This document shows, piece by piece, positions 46,501 to 60,500 of a DNA stretch of 64,000 nucleotides. The notes below the pieces were generated by a model, which saw only the letters and a list, made by a program, of their open reading frames with translations, was not told the origin of the DNA and did not search any database. A program made the translations under genes and the position numbers. The first letter of the stretch is position 1, and every line of letters begins with the position of its first letter. The stretch is from Opeltia flavorubescens. Lineage: Eukaryota > Ascomycota > Lecanoromycetes > Teloschistales > Teloschistaceae. Location of the stretch: the NCBI GenBank assembly GCA_000442125.1, contig KE546980.1, forward strand, positions 1,178,001-1,242,000. Reading direction: 5' to 3'.

Positions 46501-47916
46501 GGTCAAGCTTCTGGAAAGGTGGTTGGCATCGGGAATCTTGGCTTGCCTACGCCCCAAACACCAAAGGGTACTCCTAAGAACCCTACGAATGGTGGACCGA
46601 AGATGTACGGACCGTATGTAATTTTATGCTCAACCGTTGTCACTCTGTCTGACTTGCCCTGCAGATATGCTGCAATGACCTTTACACAAGGCCAGACCGA
46701 CTGTTCGTTAACCTACACCTGTTCATACGGCAAAGGCTTTGATCAGGTGAGCAACAATGAGCTATGGACTCTTCCAGACTGGATCGTCACACTAACACCA
46801 CTAGGTATGTGATAATCAGAAATATGGTCTCGACCTTGCCACGAACCCGATCAACGTCTTCACCTATGACAAAGGAGGGTCTCGCGCCGGACGAATGAAA
46901 GCGAGCTGGAGTCCAGCACATAACGGAGCTTACCGACCAAACTTTTCTCCTCCTATAGCAGGTAGTGGTCGCGCTCGTTGTGAGATAGACGAATTCCCGT
47001 TGAATTCCCTGAGAGAGTCATCTGGCGGCGCTCAACAAGCACTACGTGCCCTCGATGGGGGAGAGAATGGGAGGCAAGGTATACGTCAATTTCCGTCTAG
47101 ACGACGGTACGACTGACTAAAGTATGCAGGCTTGGACTGGCAATTTTGGCTCTCGGCAAGCTGGGAACCCTGTTCGGCCCTCAGAAAGGCTGCTCCGCCT
47201 GTTACCTGGTCAATCGGCAAACCTACTAAAGTAAATGATCCGAGGACTACGGGTATGTTCATCACTATATAGTGTCCTCAATATTGTTGCGCTAATATGA
47301 TCAATCTAGCTGCTCCTTCCAAGACAATCGCGCATTACGGCGTAAGTAGTGTTCCCCTGCAAATGCTGTCCGGGTAGCTAACTCTAATTCTCACTAGTTC
47401 GATTCGGTATCTGGCAAAGATCAATGTTGGGCCACCTATTCTATTGATGGCGGAGCTGCGACCACCGTTAAGGATCATGGCTTCCGCGTCGGTAGGGGTG
47501 ATCCTCTCTTCGTCATTGCACAGTGGCCATCTCAGAACTATTACTCCGCGCCCTCAGCGAGCGCGCACCCCACCGATGTTACCAGCGCCCAGTACCTCAA
47601 AAAACGATGGGGCATGGAGCAGTGGGAATTCGGAGACATGACCGTACCAACAAGGACTGCGGAAGCTACACTCATGACCAGTACTGGTGGTGAGGATCAG
47701 GGTGTGCCAACAAACACGGCCACGAAAGAGGAACAGCAGCATGTGTCACCTGCGGAAGATCAGGGCCAGCACCGTGATACCTCCGCGCAGAAAGATCAGT
47801 CCGGAACGGATGCGGCGAAAGCAGCTATTACGCCAGCGCCATCAGTACAGCATAAAGCGCATTTTATCAACCATGCCCACGGCCATGGTGCTCATAAGTA
47901 TGGACGTGGGCTGTGA
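43578..47916 (+). CDS. Large GH18 chitinase with ChtBD1 domains, killer-toxin-like (subgroup C), 1,176 aa
   Basis: Secreted endochitinase. Sixteen exons join in one frame: 43578-44088, 44154-44283, 44336-44363, 44422-44630, 44679-44893, 44940-44965, 45015-45096, 45154-45196, 45251-46079, 46135-46377, 46429-46613, 46665-46746, 46805-47078, 47130-47252, 47310-47341 and 47398-47916. The signal segment is KPLILAFLYLILISCTTLAD. Two ChtBD1-type Cys blocks follow (CSNGACCSNSGFCGYSPDFC; CPLNVCCSQYGFCGTTKDFC). GH18 has ISVGGWSF, the catalytic GFDGADIDWEYP and VMGLGFYGRAF. The 26-bp exon restores YGLSVTLPASYWYLQHFD. The C-terminal half has a Cys-rich part (CYTSFCGKECAPGY, ICCKTG), a hydrophobic stretch (GLITAGVLALGAIVLPVIGP), ENGRQGLDWQFWLSASWEPC, and a His-rich end. 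Length and layout fit subgroup C, which often pairs with LysM genes. Confidence 0.92.
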
Positions 47917-48743
47917 GTTTCCGCGCTTGATGTGGACCGAATTGAGGGGAAGGGGCAACATGATGGCGAGAAATTTTAATTCTCTAAGGCTTGCTACGTG
48001 CATCGATGTATCGATTCCTTCTAGGATGTATTATTACTGTAATTTCCACATGATTGTCGTTTTCTACTTGATTGCTAGAATGCTGCTAGTAACTGGTCGA
48101 AGCAAGAGAAAGGCGTGGTATATAAGGATTGAAATTATTACCTGCAATAATGCCCTTATAATCAATTACTTGTGCTTTGATAAGGAATGTTGGATATGGA
48201 AGGCAAGATAGTGCCTGTTCGTGAACAAGAGAAAGAATGTATATGGCTTGACGAAAGACCTATAGAGTCCGCCCACGATAAAGACCACAGAGATCTTAAA
48301 ATCATGATCATGTCATGCCTAAGGCTTGAAGGCATGAACGCGTCAATAAACAAGCTTCTGCAGGCAGGGATTAAAAGCGTGCAGGCGCGGGCCCTGGAAT
48401 TTCGCGTCTTGTTTCAGCCTCGCTTCAACCTGCTCGATGATGTTTCAGTCAGCAACCTTCTCCCGCGTCGTCCAGTCGTCGGGAATAATTAACAGATTCT
48501 TGTATCTCAGGGGAAGCTATCAACAATAATATTCATGTACATATCAAAGGAGTTTTTAGGGTTGTCAATAATTCCATGTAGACATTTTGAGTCTTTGTCT
48601 TTCATTCCAACATTCACTTGATCCTCTTTGTTGCTTTTTAAAGACCACTAATTCCCTCGCCGCTCGCGAACTGCATAGTGCCAGTGCCACCCCAACCTTT
48701 GTCTGATCTGCAGGCTTGGATACCAAAATCGGTCCCGCATACC
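47917..48743. other. Intergenic
   Basis: Between two plus-strand genes: chitinase 3' UTR and promoter of the next gene. Small frames at 48187-48492 are without domain character. Confidence 0.45.
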
Positions 48744-50745
48744 ATGTGGTCTTCCCGAAAGCGGCTTGATCATTCCGACAGTACTTCTTCTCCTCCTACT
48801 CAGACTTCCCCTGCCGAACCGTACGTTCAGCGTAACGAACCCCCAACTCTCGTCACTAATCTCAATAACGGCTCCTTCAGCCTCAGCTCCAGACCAGCAT
48901 TTGGCAGGAAGAATACAGGAGATGTACTGAAGGGTCTACCTGCTCTCCCATTGTAAGTCAAGCTCGCATTGACGTCGCGTCTAAGCTAAATGTTGGAACA
49001 GCAGATCCCTGGATGTTCCCCAAACAACTTATCTCAGACCTGTCTCAGACGCCGAAACAGCTTCCTCCGTATACTCACAGCCTTCCCCAGAGATGCAAAG
49101 CTCCTACATTCCCGAACGATTACATATACCCAATAAGCCCAATGGACAGTTCCACGATGTTTCCCCACCAGAATCATTACTAGGGCATGAAGCGAACCAG
49201 AGCAACAGTCGGAGGAGCAGTCCTGATGTTTCGCCTGTGACCGAGAATTCCAGTCCAATATTCGAACGTCCACCAGTCAATGGTAAGCATACAAGCAGCA
49301 TCCCCGTGCTCAAGAAGACGCAGAGATTCGGCAGCGCCAGTAACAAGTGGTCAAATTGGAGAGGAAGAGCAGCAGAAGTCAAGACACCAGATGACGAGTC
49401 ACGTTCTCCCGCAGGCACTCGGTGGGATGATTATTCTGGAGAACGAACTACTAGTGAAAAGGGCAAGCCAGGGCAGGTGACTCCAGGCTCCGTCCCTTTT
49501 GTCTCAAAACCCGGTCAAGTGGTGCGGCCTCCAGCATTCGGCAACACAACGACAATAACCGGTGGACATGCCCCAGTCCGGCGGAAACGAGTTCCTAGCA
49601 GGGAGGAGAACTTTACACCAGCTGTTCGGGAGGAATGGAAGGGAGCAAGTGGGAGACATAAGATCATCAATCCCTTGGTGGATAAACCGCTACCACCAGG
49701 GATAACCGCAGTCTTCCCAACTGGTAGTCGGAGACTTTCTGAAAGCCCGACCGAGATGAGGCGAACAAGAGATGCGATTTCGCCAACCTCGGGCCTAGCG
49801 CTATCTGCCATCTCGGATGAACCGACCCCCACTCAGGAGAAGTTCTTTCATCCCTCAATCAAGGTCGACGAGGATGACCGGAACGAGTCCCCTGGTTCAG
49901 CGGAGATTGCATCACCTATAAGTATAGTGACACCACTCAATCGCCAGCCTGAACCAACATTACATTCCAATCCCATTCCAGAGATCGACATGATGTTCCA
50001 AAACCAACCTGAGCCAACGGCGAACTCATTATCACCTCTAGATAGAAGGTCTCCCTTAACAAGTCACCCCAGCTCGGAGGCAATGAAGCAGAAACCTCAA
50101 CCGCCAACCCCAGATGCCACACCAAACGGTAGAACCGAACATCAAGACCCGCCCAATGTCGAATCTGATTTCCGATCGAATTTCCAAAACCTAAACCTCG
50201 CAGATCAGCCCCCAAGTCGTTTCAGCGCCACCACCTATGCAACCACAGCCTACAACAGCCCTCCCGCGACCCCAGAAACTACCCACGAAAGCCCAACGCA
50301 AACACCCCCTTCCTCCATCCTCAACCGCAAACGCCCCGTTCCTGTCGCCGGCATCCCCGCCAAGCGGAAACCTACTCCCTCCGCCGAACAAGCAGCCAAA
50401 GAATCCCGCCACAACAAAACCCTCCCGAAATCTCCTCCCGAAGTCGAAGCCCAAACGCGCGTCGCTAGTCTCCAAGCCACCCTCGACAGTCTCCGCCGGC
50501 GGAAAACTAATATCCAGACTGTGCTGCATGAGCTTACGAATGTGGTGCAGCCGAGTTCCGTGGCGTATGATATTGCAGCCAAGAAGGAGATTAAGAGGAC
50601 GGTGGAGGGTTTGGAGGGGGAACTGGCGGAGATAAGGAAGGAGGAGCATGAGACTGGGTTGAAGTTGCATAGGGCTTGGAAGAGGGCGGATGGGGAGGCG
50701 GCGTTTGAACCTACGACGCTTTGGGTGAGGAGGGTTACGACTTGA
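48744..50745 (+). CDS. Disordered protein with C-terminal coiled coil, 650 aa
   Basis: Not recognised. Exons 48744-48952 and 49002-50745 give 650 residues. I use the ATG in ACCATGTGG (MWSSRKRLDHSDSTSSPPTQ). An in-frame upstream extension has no ATG. Most of the protein is Ser/Pro/Thr-rich with many SP/TP sites (possible phosphorylation targets). Conserved-looking islands are FGSASNKWSNWRGRAAEVKT and REENFTPAVREEWKGASGRH with IINPLVDKPLPPG. The last 110 residues form a likely coiled coil (ASLQATLDSLRRRKTNIQTV, IKRTVEGLEGELAEIRKEEH) ending FEPTTLWVRRVTT. This suggests a scaffold or adaptor, without further evidence. Confidence 0.78.
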
Positions 50746-51255
50746 GCTTTGGGTCTCCTTTTTTTGGCAGAGGGGGGGAAGGGGGGAGGGTGGATTAAAG
50801 CGGTCTTACGGTGTGCTTTTCAGGCGCTTCTGTGGGTGAAGTCTACCAGACATGGAGTTGACGGAGCGAGGGCGAGAGGTCATCTTGCTACGTCTGCGTG
50901 CATAACGAGGAGCGGATTTTTTGATTGTCGCTGGAAGATAATGTGTATGTGTATGAGTGGCATCATGGGATTTCTCACCAGAAGATGGAAGAAGGTTATT
51001 GTGGAAGAAGAAAACCTTTTATCGAAGACATTTTGTATGATAATTCATGATGCATTCAATGATCAAATGTACACACATGCCTTTCCAACTCCTTCGCCGT
51101 GAACCCTCCGTAAGGAAAGAAGTAGGAATTCATCAGTGTCCCCTCCCTCACTCCCCCTCTTCTCCTCTCCTCTTCAATCCTTCTTCTCCCACTCTATCCA
51201 TCCCCTATAACAGACAATCCCCCCAATCCTCGTCGTACTCAGCATAGAAAGTGGT
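50746..51255. other. Convergent intergenic region
   Basis: It lies between the end of the disordered-protein gene and the end of TMA7. C/T-rich tracts occur near 51140-51230. No gene is seen. Confidence 0.5.
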
Positions 51256-51688
51256 TTATTTCTTCCCACTCTTCTTGATCCCCTGCGCGCCCGTGTTCAT
51301 CGGTCCCTTCCCCTTGGCTTTTTCCGCCATTTCTTTGTTGGCTTTTGCCGCTATTTTCATTCGTCAGCTGGGCGGGCGGGCAGGAAAGAAGTGCGAGGAG
51401 CAAGAAAGCAAGGGCAAGGGGAAGGGAAGAAAGGATGGGGGAAAGGAGCGGGAAGAGGGAGGATAGATACCGGCTTTCTGCTTCTCGGCAAAGGCGATGT
51501 CGTCTTCATCCATTTCTTTGGGGGCTTTTTTGGGGGCTTTGAGGGGTTTGGCTTTTCCGCCTGAAGAGAGAAGAGTTAGTAGGGTTCTGGTTTGGAGGGA
51601 GGGGAGAGGAGGGGAGAGTGAGGGAGGAGGGGACAGAGGATGGGCGATTGGGGGTGGGGAAGATACCGGCTCGGTCTGTGCCTCCCAT
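51256..51688 (-). CDS. TMA7: Translation machinery-associated protein 7 (TMA7), 68 aa
   Basis: Small ribosome-associated protein of the TMA7/CCDC72 family. Three small exons (51688-51667, 51560-51471, 51350-51256) make 68 residues, which ordinary ORF scans miss. It reads MGGTDRAGGKAKPLKAPKKA, then PKEMDEDDIAFAEKQKAAAK and ends GPMNTGAQGIKKSGKK. The GGKAKPLKAPKK start and the KGPMNTGGQGIKKSGKK-like end are the family hallmarks. Both introns lie after GCC-G and have GTATCT donors with CAG/TAG acceptors. Intron 1 (51561-51666) is almost pure C/T on the coding strand. The gene is divergent from PRP4 kinase. Confidence 0.95.
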
Positions 51689-52170
51689 TTTGGGTATCTG
51701 GTGTGTGGAGTTGGGAGAGCGGAGATGGATGGGGTGATTTCAAGAGGATATTTGAAGAAAGATATGAAGGTGGATTTTGAGGTCGAAGTTGGGAGCGTAG
51801 AAGAAAGAATAGCAAGCAGATTGACGGTGTGGGGTCTTCGAGATCAAAAATCATAGGGCTGAATACGGCGCTAGTAATCCCACTTTTATGCCGCCTTGTC
51901 AAGTCAATTTGCTTAAGATCAACCTCACCACATGAACGAGGCTCCGTCTCCTGGCTTTGCCCGATATTCTCCTCAGACTACCCTCATCAGTCTAATGTAG
52001 CGTCTGATGGTATCTTGATACGAGAGGACTGTGTTAAGGCGTTTGGAGGAAAGATATCCATCGGTGGCTTCCACCAAGCCCACCACTTTGACGTTCAGTG
52101 GCTAATCAATACCCACCAACGGAGGTCTAGGTATCTCCGTCTCTTCTGATCGAACCAGATCCAACTTAAG
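51689..52170. promoter_or_regulatory. Divergent promoter region, TMA7 / PRP4 kinase
   Basis: About 480 bases hold both promoters. No element is recognised. Small frames here are leader sequence. Confidence 0.5.
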
Positions 52171-54984
<2,814 letters not shown>

Positions 54985-56004
54985 CGGGTGATGTGGGGGA
55001 TGGGTGGTTTATTTTGAAGAAAGAGGGGGACGTAAATTTGACATGAGCTGGGTGTGTGATTGATGTATATAGGGTAGGGACTTGAGTATTCATTTGCCTT
55101 TTGTCGGTGACATTAAAGTAAAGTCGGCAACTCTAGTTTCGGTTTCCTAGGATCGTAGATATACACAACGGCCATAGTGTAGACACTGTAGGCTTTTCAC
55201 TAAAGAGTAAATTCCCACTCGCATACGGCCCAAAAAAGGGGGGAAGTTTAAGCTTGCCGGCGGGATAGATATGGCACATTTATAGTGAAAAGTAATGTCT
55301 TTTTCAAAGACAAAAATCAGACGAATCTGAGATAGGTTGGAAACCCCCCCCCNCCCCCCTCGCCCCTGGCTTGATAGTGTTTTTTTCTTTCACATAGATA
55401 CAGATGAAAGTAATACATAGGATGTTTTTGGTTTGTTTTTGTTTTTTTCTTTTTGTACTTTAGTGGAGTGTGTGGCATTCCCATACAGGTGGTACTGGGT
55501 ATTTATTTTGGCGAATTTGATAATATCATTATCTAGATGGGGTTGAGGAGAAGGTTTTATAAAGAGCTGATATGAAGCTCATGAGATGGGCAGCGGTATG
55601 ACTAAGCTGTCTCCTGAGTAGGGTCCTTTTGGGAAGAAGTTATATCATACGTGTCTTTGGCGATATTTTACCCTGATATGATTGTAGTATTTAATTCGGG
55701 GCTTCTCATGTCCCCTGAGGTTTGGTACAGGGGCTCGTGATTAGAACGCCATAAGCTTTGTAACACCAAAATCGCAGAATAGCGCACCTTGTTCATGGAA
55801 ATCACTTGCCTCTGTGAGATTCATTCGGACCCAGTATCAGGGAGGGACTTTCCTCCACCTCAAGACCATGATTCAGGAGTAAGGTAAAAGCAAAAGAAAA
55901 AAAAGTCTCAAGAGAGAAAAGAAATTTCATTCTTCCTTATAAACATTTTCTATCCAACTATTATTAGTTTTCCTCGAATCAACTTTCTCTCGCACCAGGC
56001 CCAA
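54985..56004. other. Convergent intergenic region with a poly-C tract
   Basis: It lies between the ends of PRP4 and the F-box-like gene. It contains a C homopolymer with one N (55344-55358) and T-rich runs around 55380-55460. No gene is supported. The GC content already falls towards the repeat block. Confidence 0.5.
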
Positions 56005-56403
56005 TCATCGAACTTTTAGCAAACCACTCGCATATAAACTCTCCATCATCCAGTCAACCCCTTCAATCCTCCGCACCTCTTCCCTCTGCAGGGAGTTCGC
56101 CTCCACCAGCCACGAAACAATGCAGCCGTTGTTGGGGTTTACATCCACATGCAGGTTTTCGATTCCCGTGATCCTTTTCAATTCTCTTTCTATACGCAAA
56201 CAGGCTTCCCCGTCGTGACCGTTGCGAGGGAAGATGAAAAGTTCTGTTTTCTTATTGGCTGGGATATGGAACTGGCGTTTTAGACTTGGTGAAGTGAGTT
56301 TTTGGTGGATATGACGGGAGGTGAGAGGGAGGTTAGTGTTTAGACATGCTAGGAAGATGGATTGGAAGATCTCTGTGTGTAGTGTGTCTAGAGAATGAGA
56401 CAT
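56005..56403 (-). CDS. Short F-box-like hypothetical protein, 132 aa
   Basis: It begins MSHSLDTLHTEIFQSIFLAC and LNTNLPLTSRHIHQKLTSPS, an F-box-like helix pair seen at the start of many Leotiomycete F-box proteins, where it recruits SKP1. The remainder (FHIPANKKTELFIFPRNGHD, RELKRITGIENLHVDVNPNN, EVRRIEGVDWMMESLYASGL) is not a known repeat, and the protein is shorter than most F-box proteins. It is the last gene before the AT-rich block, so it may be a shortened copy or simply a lineage-specific gene. Confidence that it is coding is moderate. Confidence 0.55.
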   Translation of the reverse strand: MSHSLDTLHTEIFQSIFLACLNTNLPLTSRHIHQKLTSPSLKRQFHIPANKKTELFIFPRNGHDGEACLRIERELKRITGIENLHVDVNPNNGCIVSWLVEANSLQREEVRRIEGVDWMMESLYASGLLKVR

Positions 56404-57117
56404 CGAACGGAGGCTTCCTCGTTATCCTTCCAAGCCTGACATTGGGGTACCAGTAGAGAACGTAAATATTACATGTTCTTATTTACATTTTTGATTGTGG
56501 AATATAAGATTCAAATATGACGGGAGATTATCTTATTTTATAAACACGTTATTTACTTTTTTTCTTTATCCAATTTTATTCCTTTCTAAAGTAAAAGCAG
56601 CAAGGATAGATATTATAGATGAACGCCTATTGCGTCTAGCGCGCCTAGATCTACTTTATATAATCTATATATAAAACGCCCCTACCTATAAAACACGCTA
56701 AAGATTTTCGTACGGACTTTATACTACTTTAAAAAATAGAATCGAAGTATTTATTTTTTTAAATAATTTATTAATATTTTATAAAATATATTATATTTAT
56801 TTAAATTTTATATTTTTTAAATTTTTCGTTTAATATAATATTTATATAATTAATAAAACTATATTCTAATTAATTAATTTATTTTTTATTATTAAATATT
56901 TAATTTATATTTTAAAACTAATCTAAAAATTATATTAATATTATTTTTTTAAGTATATAAAATAAAATTAGCTATAAAAATTTTATCTACTAAATTTATT
57001 TTTTTTATTTATTTTTATAGTAAATTTAATTTTTATTAATATACTATAGCTTTTAAAGCTTTAGAAAAAGATAAAAAAAAAAATAAAAAATAAAGTTTTT
57101 ATTAAGTTCTGCTCCGG
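56404..57117. repeat. Left edge of the AT-rich RIP-type repeat block
   Basis: Composition changes from ordinary at about 56,450 to almost pure A/T after 56,740. A short GC-richer island (56,620-56,720; it contains CTAGCGCGCCTAG) marks the edge and may be the end of an older element. No gene is visible. Confidence 0.7.
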
Positions 57118-57524
57118 TAGAATCAGTTTTTAAAGGATTGATTTTATTAAAAGTCTATAAGCTTAAAATATAACGGGCGTTAATTATTAAGTTATATAAA
57201 GAAGGATCGTTTTAATATTATAGCTTAATTAAAAAATAGAGTTAATTAATAAATTAAATATAATATTTTAAAAGTATTATAAAAGAAATTTATATATTTA
57301 ATAAAATCCTTTTATATTACCGCGTTAATACTATTACTATAATATTAACTCGTTGTCGCTATCGCTACGTTAATACTAATATTAAGACGTTATCCTATTA
57401 TTATTATCGCTACGTCGATACTAATACTAAAACGTTATTTTATTATCGCTGTAAATAACTATTCCTAATACTATTTAAATATATAGATTTTATATTAAGC
57501 GGCTGCCTATTAGATTTATAATAC
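57118..57524 (-). repeat. LTR, left copy (3' LTR if the element is on the minus strand)
   Basis: It matches 63128-63534 along its whole length in the same orientation. Shared landmarks are ATAACGGGCGTTAATTATTA near the left end and GCGGCTGCCTA-like sequence near the right end. Differences are mostly transitions. The ends are approximate to a few bases. Confidence 0.85.
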
Positions 57525-60500
57525 TATCCCTTCTTTTTTTAAAGTTCGTTCTAAACTTTTATTATATTTTTTTATAGAAATAACCTTCGCCTTAAATTAT
57601 ATTAACGTATTTATTCTCGCGGTATTATTATAATAGTATTTTATATTTATTATACTTATTTATAAAAGAAATATTATTTATTTTTATTATCGAAAAATTA
57701 TACGGAGTATATTTACTTAAAAAAAAAATATAATCTAGTAGAATTAGTAGTTAATTTTTTAAATATTAATAGAGCTTTAAAAAAATTAGAATATAAAAAA
57801 ATAAAAATTAAATTAATTTAAAAGGCTATAAACGAGTTAGTTTATTTAAAGTAAATAAAGCTAAAATATTTTCGGTAATAAAAACGTTTTTTAAAAAGTT
57901 AAAAATAAAAAATATTTAATCGGGGTTTAAATAATATAAAGAAATTTAAATATTTAAAGAAGTTTAAAAAGGTTTTTAAAGTAATATAAATTATAGTATC
58001 CGTTTTTATAATAAACGAGTTTTTTTTTTTTAAATCTTTTTTCTCTAGGACCTTTTTTTAGTTAAACTAGGTTTTACCTATTAATAGAACTACTATAATA
58101 TTTTTAAATAGTTTATAAGGTGTTTTTTAGATTTTTATATATTTTTTAATATAAAGTATTCTTTCTATTTAATAAAATACTACTAATTTTATTTTTCTAA
58201 TATCTTTTTAATAATAAACGTATTTTTTTTTTCAATTTTAAAATTAAATATCTTCTAAACTAGCGTTTAGAAATCGGCTAGTTCTAATAATAATATATAG
58301 AATACTAAGTATATTTTAATATTTTTTAATAAATTAAAGTAGTAATTTTATAATTTTTTAATTTCTTTTATAAAAAATAGTCCGACTTTTATATAATCTA
58401 ATTTTTTATTTAGTATTCTAGTTTTTAGATTTTTTATAAAAAAATATATTTTATCCCTTTTTTTTAATAGAAATACTATTTTTCTTTTTTTATTTTAATA
58501 TATACCCGATAATTTCTATATATTTATAATATTATTATAAATTCTTTTTAATATTTTTACTCGCTTTATAATTAATTCGGTTAATTAATATAATAGTTTT
58601 ATTTTAAATAGATTTAAATTTTTAAAAAAGTTTATAAAAAAAGGAGTTTTTTTTATAATATTTAATTTTTTTACGCTTAAAGCGAGTTGCGCTATTAATA
58701 GTAACAATATTTAATTATCTTATATATTATTAATATAGTAGTATAGGTATTATTTTAATATTTAATTCGTATACTCTATTTATTTATTTATTATTAGATA
58801 AAATACTATTAATATCTTTAATTTAATATTTAGTAAAGGAATTAAAATTTTTTAGTAATTCGAAATAAATAGTTTATTTTTATTATTAATAATTATTACT
58901 AGTATCCCGTAGTATTAAATAGGTCTATTTATAATAATAAATCCTAGTTATTCTATAGTATATATTTTTTTAAATAATATTAAATAAGAGTATTTTATAA
59001 ATCTATCTATAATAATAAATATAGCGTTATATTTTTCTCTTATAATTAGGTTTTTTAATTTTAGTAATTTAATAATAAAATTTATAGCGATTTTTTTTTA
59101 TAATAAATCCGGTGGTTTTTAATATTAAATTTCGCTATAATAAATATAAGTAGTATATTTATTTTATTAATAACTAAAATATTTTTTAATATATATCTTA
59201 ATATATTACTTTATATTAAAAAACTAGTAGTTTTATTATAAAAATTATATCGTTTTTATTATATCTAGATATTTTTATAATAGTTTATTATAGTATTTTT
59301 TAATATATTTATCGATTTTATTTTTTAATATATTAAATTTTCTTTTTTCTATTAAAAACTATTTTTTATTATTTTTTAATATTCTTAACGTTATATTTAA
59401 CTAGCGGTTATTCTTTAATAGTAATCTATTATAATTAATCTTTAGAATACTATAATTAAAGATTTCTTTAGTTTTTATATAATTACTTTTTTAGTTTAAA
59501 ATATCAACTTTTCTATTTTTTTTTTTTAATATATAAATAATTCTAAATTTATATTATTCTAATAGTTTTAATTATCGTATTTATCGTCGGTTTAGCTATT
59601 TAATTATAGTAAAGCTAAATAAATTCTTATAATTTATATAGATTATTAAGCTTAGTAATTCTTCTATATAGACTTTTTAGATTTCTAATATTATAACTAT
59701 TACTAGTAGTTTTTTATTATAAATATCGTAGTTTTATTTTACAGGCGATAATTTTTTTAATATATATACTATCGAGTATTACTTATTATTATATTTTTAT
59801 ATAAAATATATACTAATAGTTAAATTTAATACGTTTATTTTAATTTTAAATAGTTTTTTTAAATCGAATATTTTATATACTAAATCCTATAAATATATTT
59901 CCTTAAATTTATCGAAAGTATATTATTTTTTTTTCCTTTAATACTATTTATTTAATATTTTAGTTAGTTTAATAAATAATATTATAATATAAAAGTATTT
60001 TCTAATAAACTTTCTATTATAGTTTATAAAGCTAAAAAAGCTTTAAGTTTTTTTAATATTTTATAGTTCTTTTTACTATTTAACTACTTCTAATTTAATT
60101 AGATTTATCCTAATTTTATTCCTTTTAATAATAAATTCTAGAAAATCTACTTTTTTTTTATAGAATTTATATTTTTTTAGTTTAAATTATAGATTTTTAC
60201 TTTTAAAATAATTAAAAACTAGATTAATATATTATTAATATTCTTTAAATATTTTTAAATAGATTAAAATATTATCGAGGTAAGTAATAATAAAATAGTC
60301 AAAGTGTTTTTTAAATATATTATTAATTATTTTTTAATATATTATTAGAGCGTTTATTAACCCGAATAATATAATTATATATTTATAATATCTCTACCGA
60401 GTTTTAAAAGCTATTTTTTATTTTTCCCCTACTTTTATTTATATTAAATTATAGGCTTTTTATAGATCGAATTTCGTATAATATTATATTTTTATAAATC

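Noticed and set aside
50191-50670. Gly/Arg-rich minus-strand frames opposite the disordered protein
   Set aside because: They are antisense of a Pro/Ser-rich coding region.
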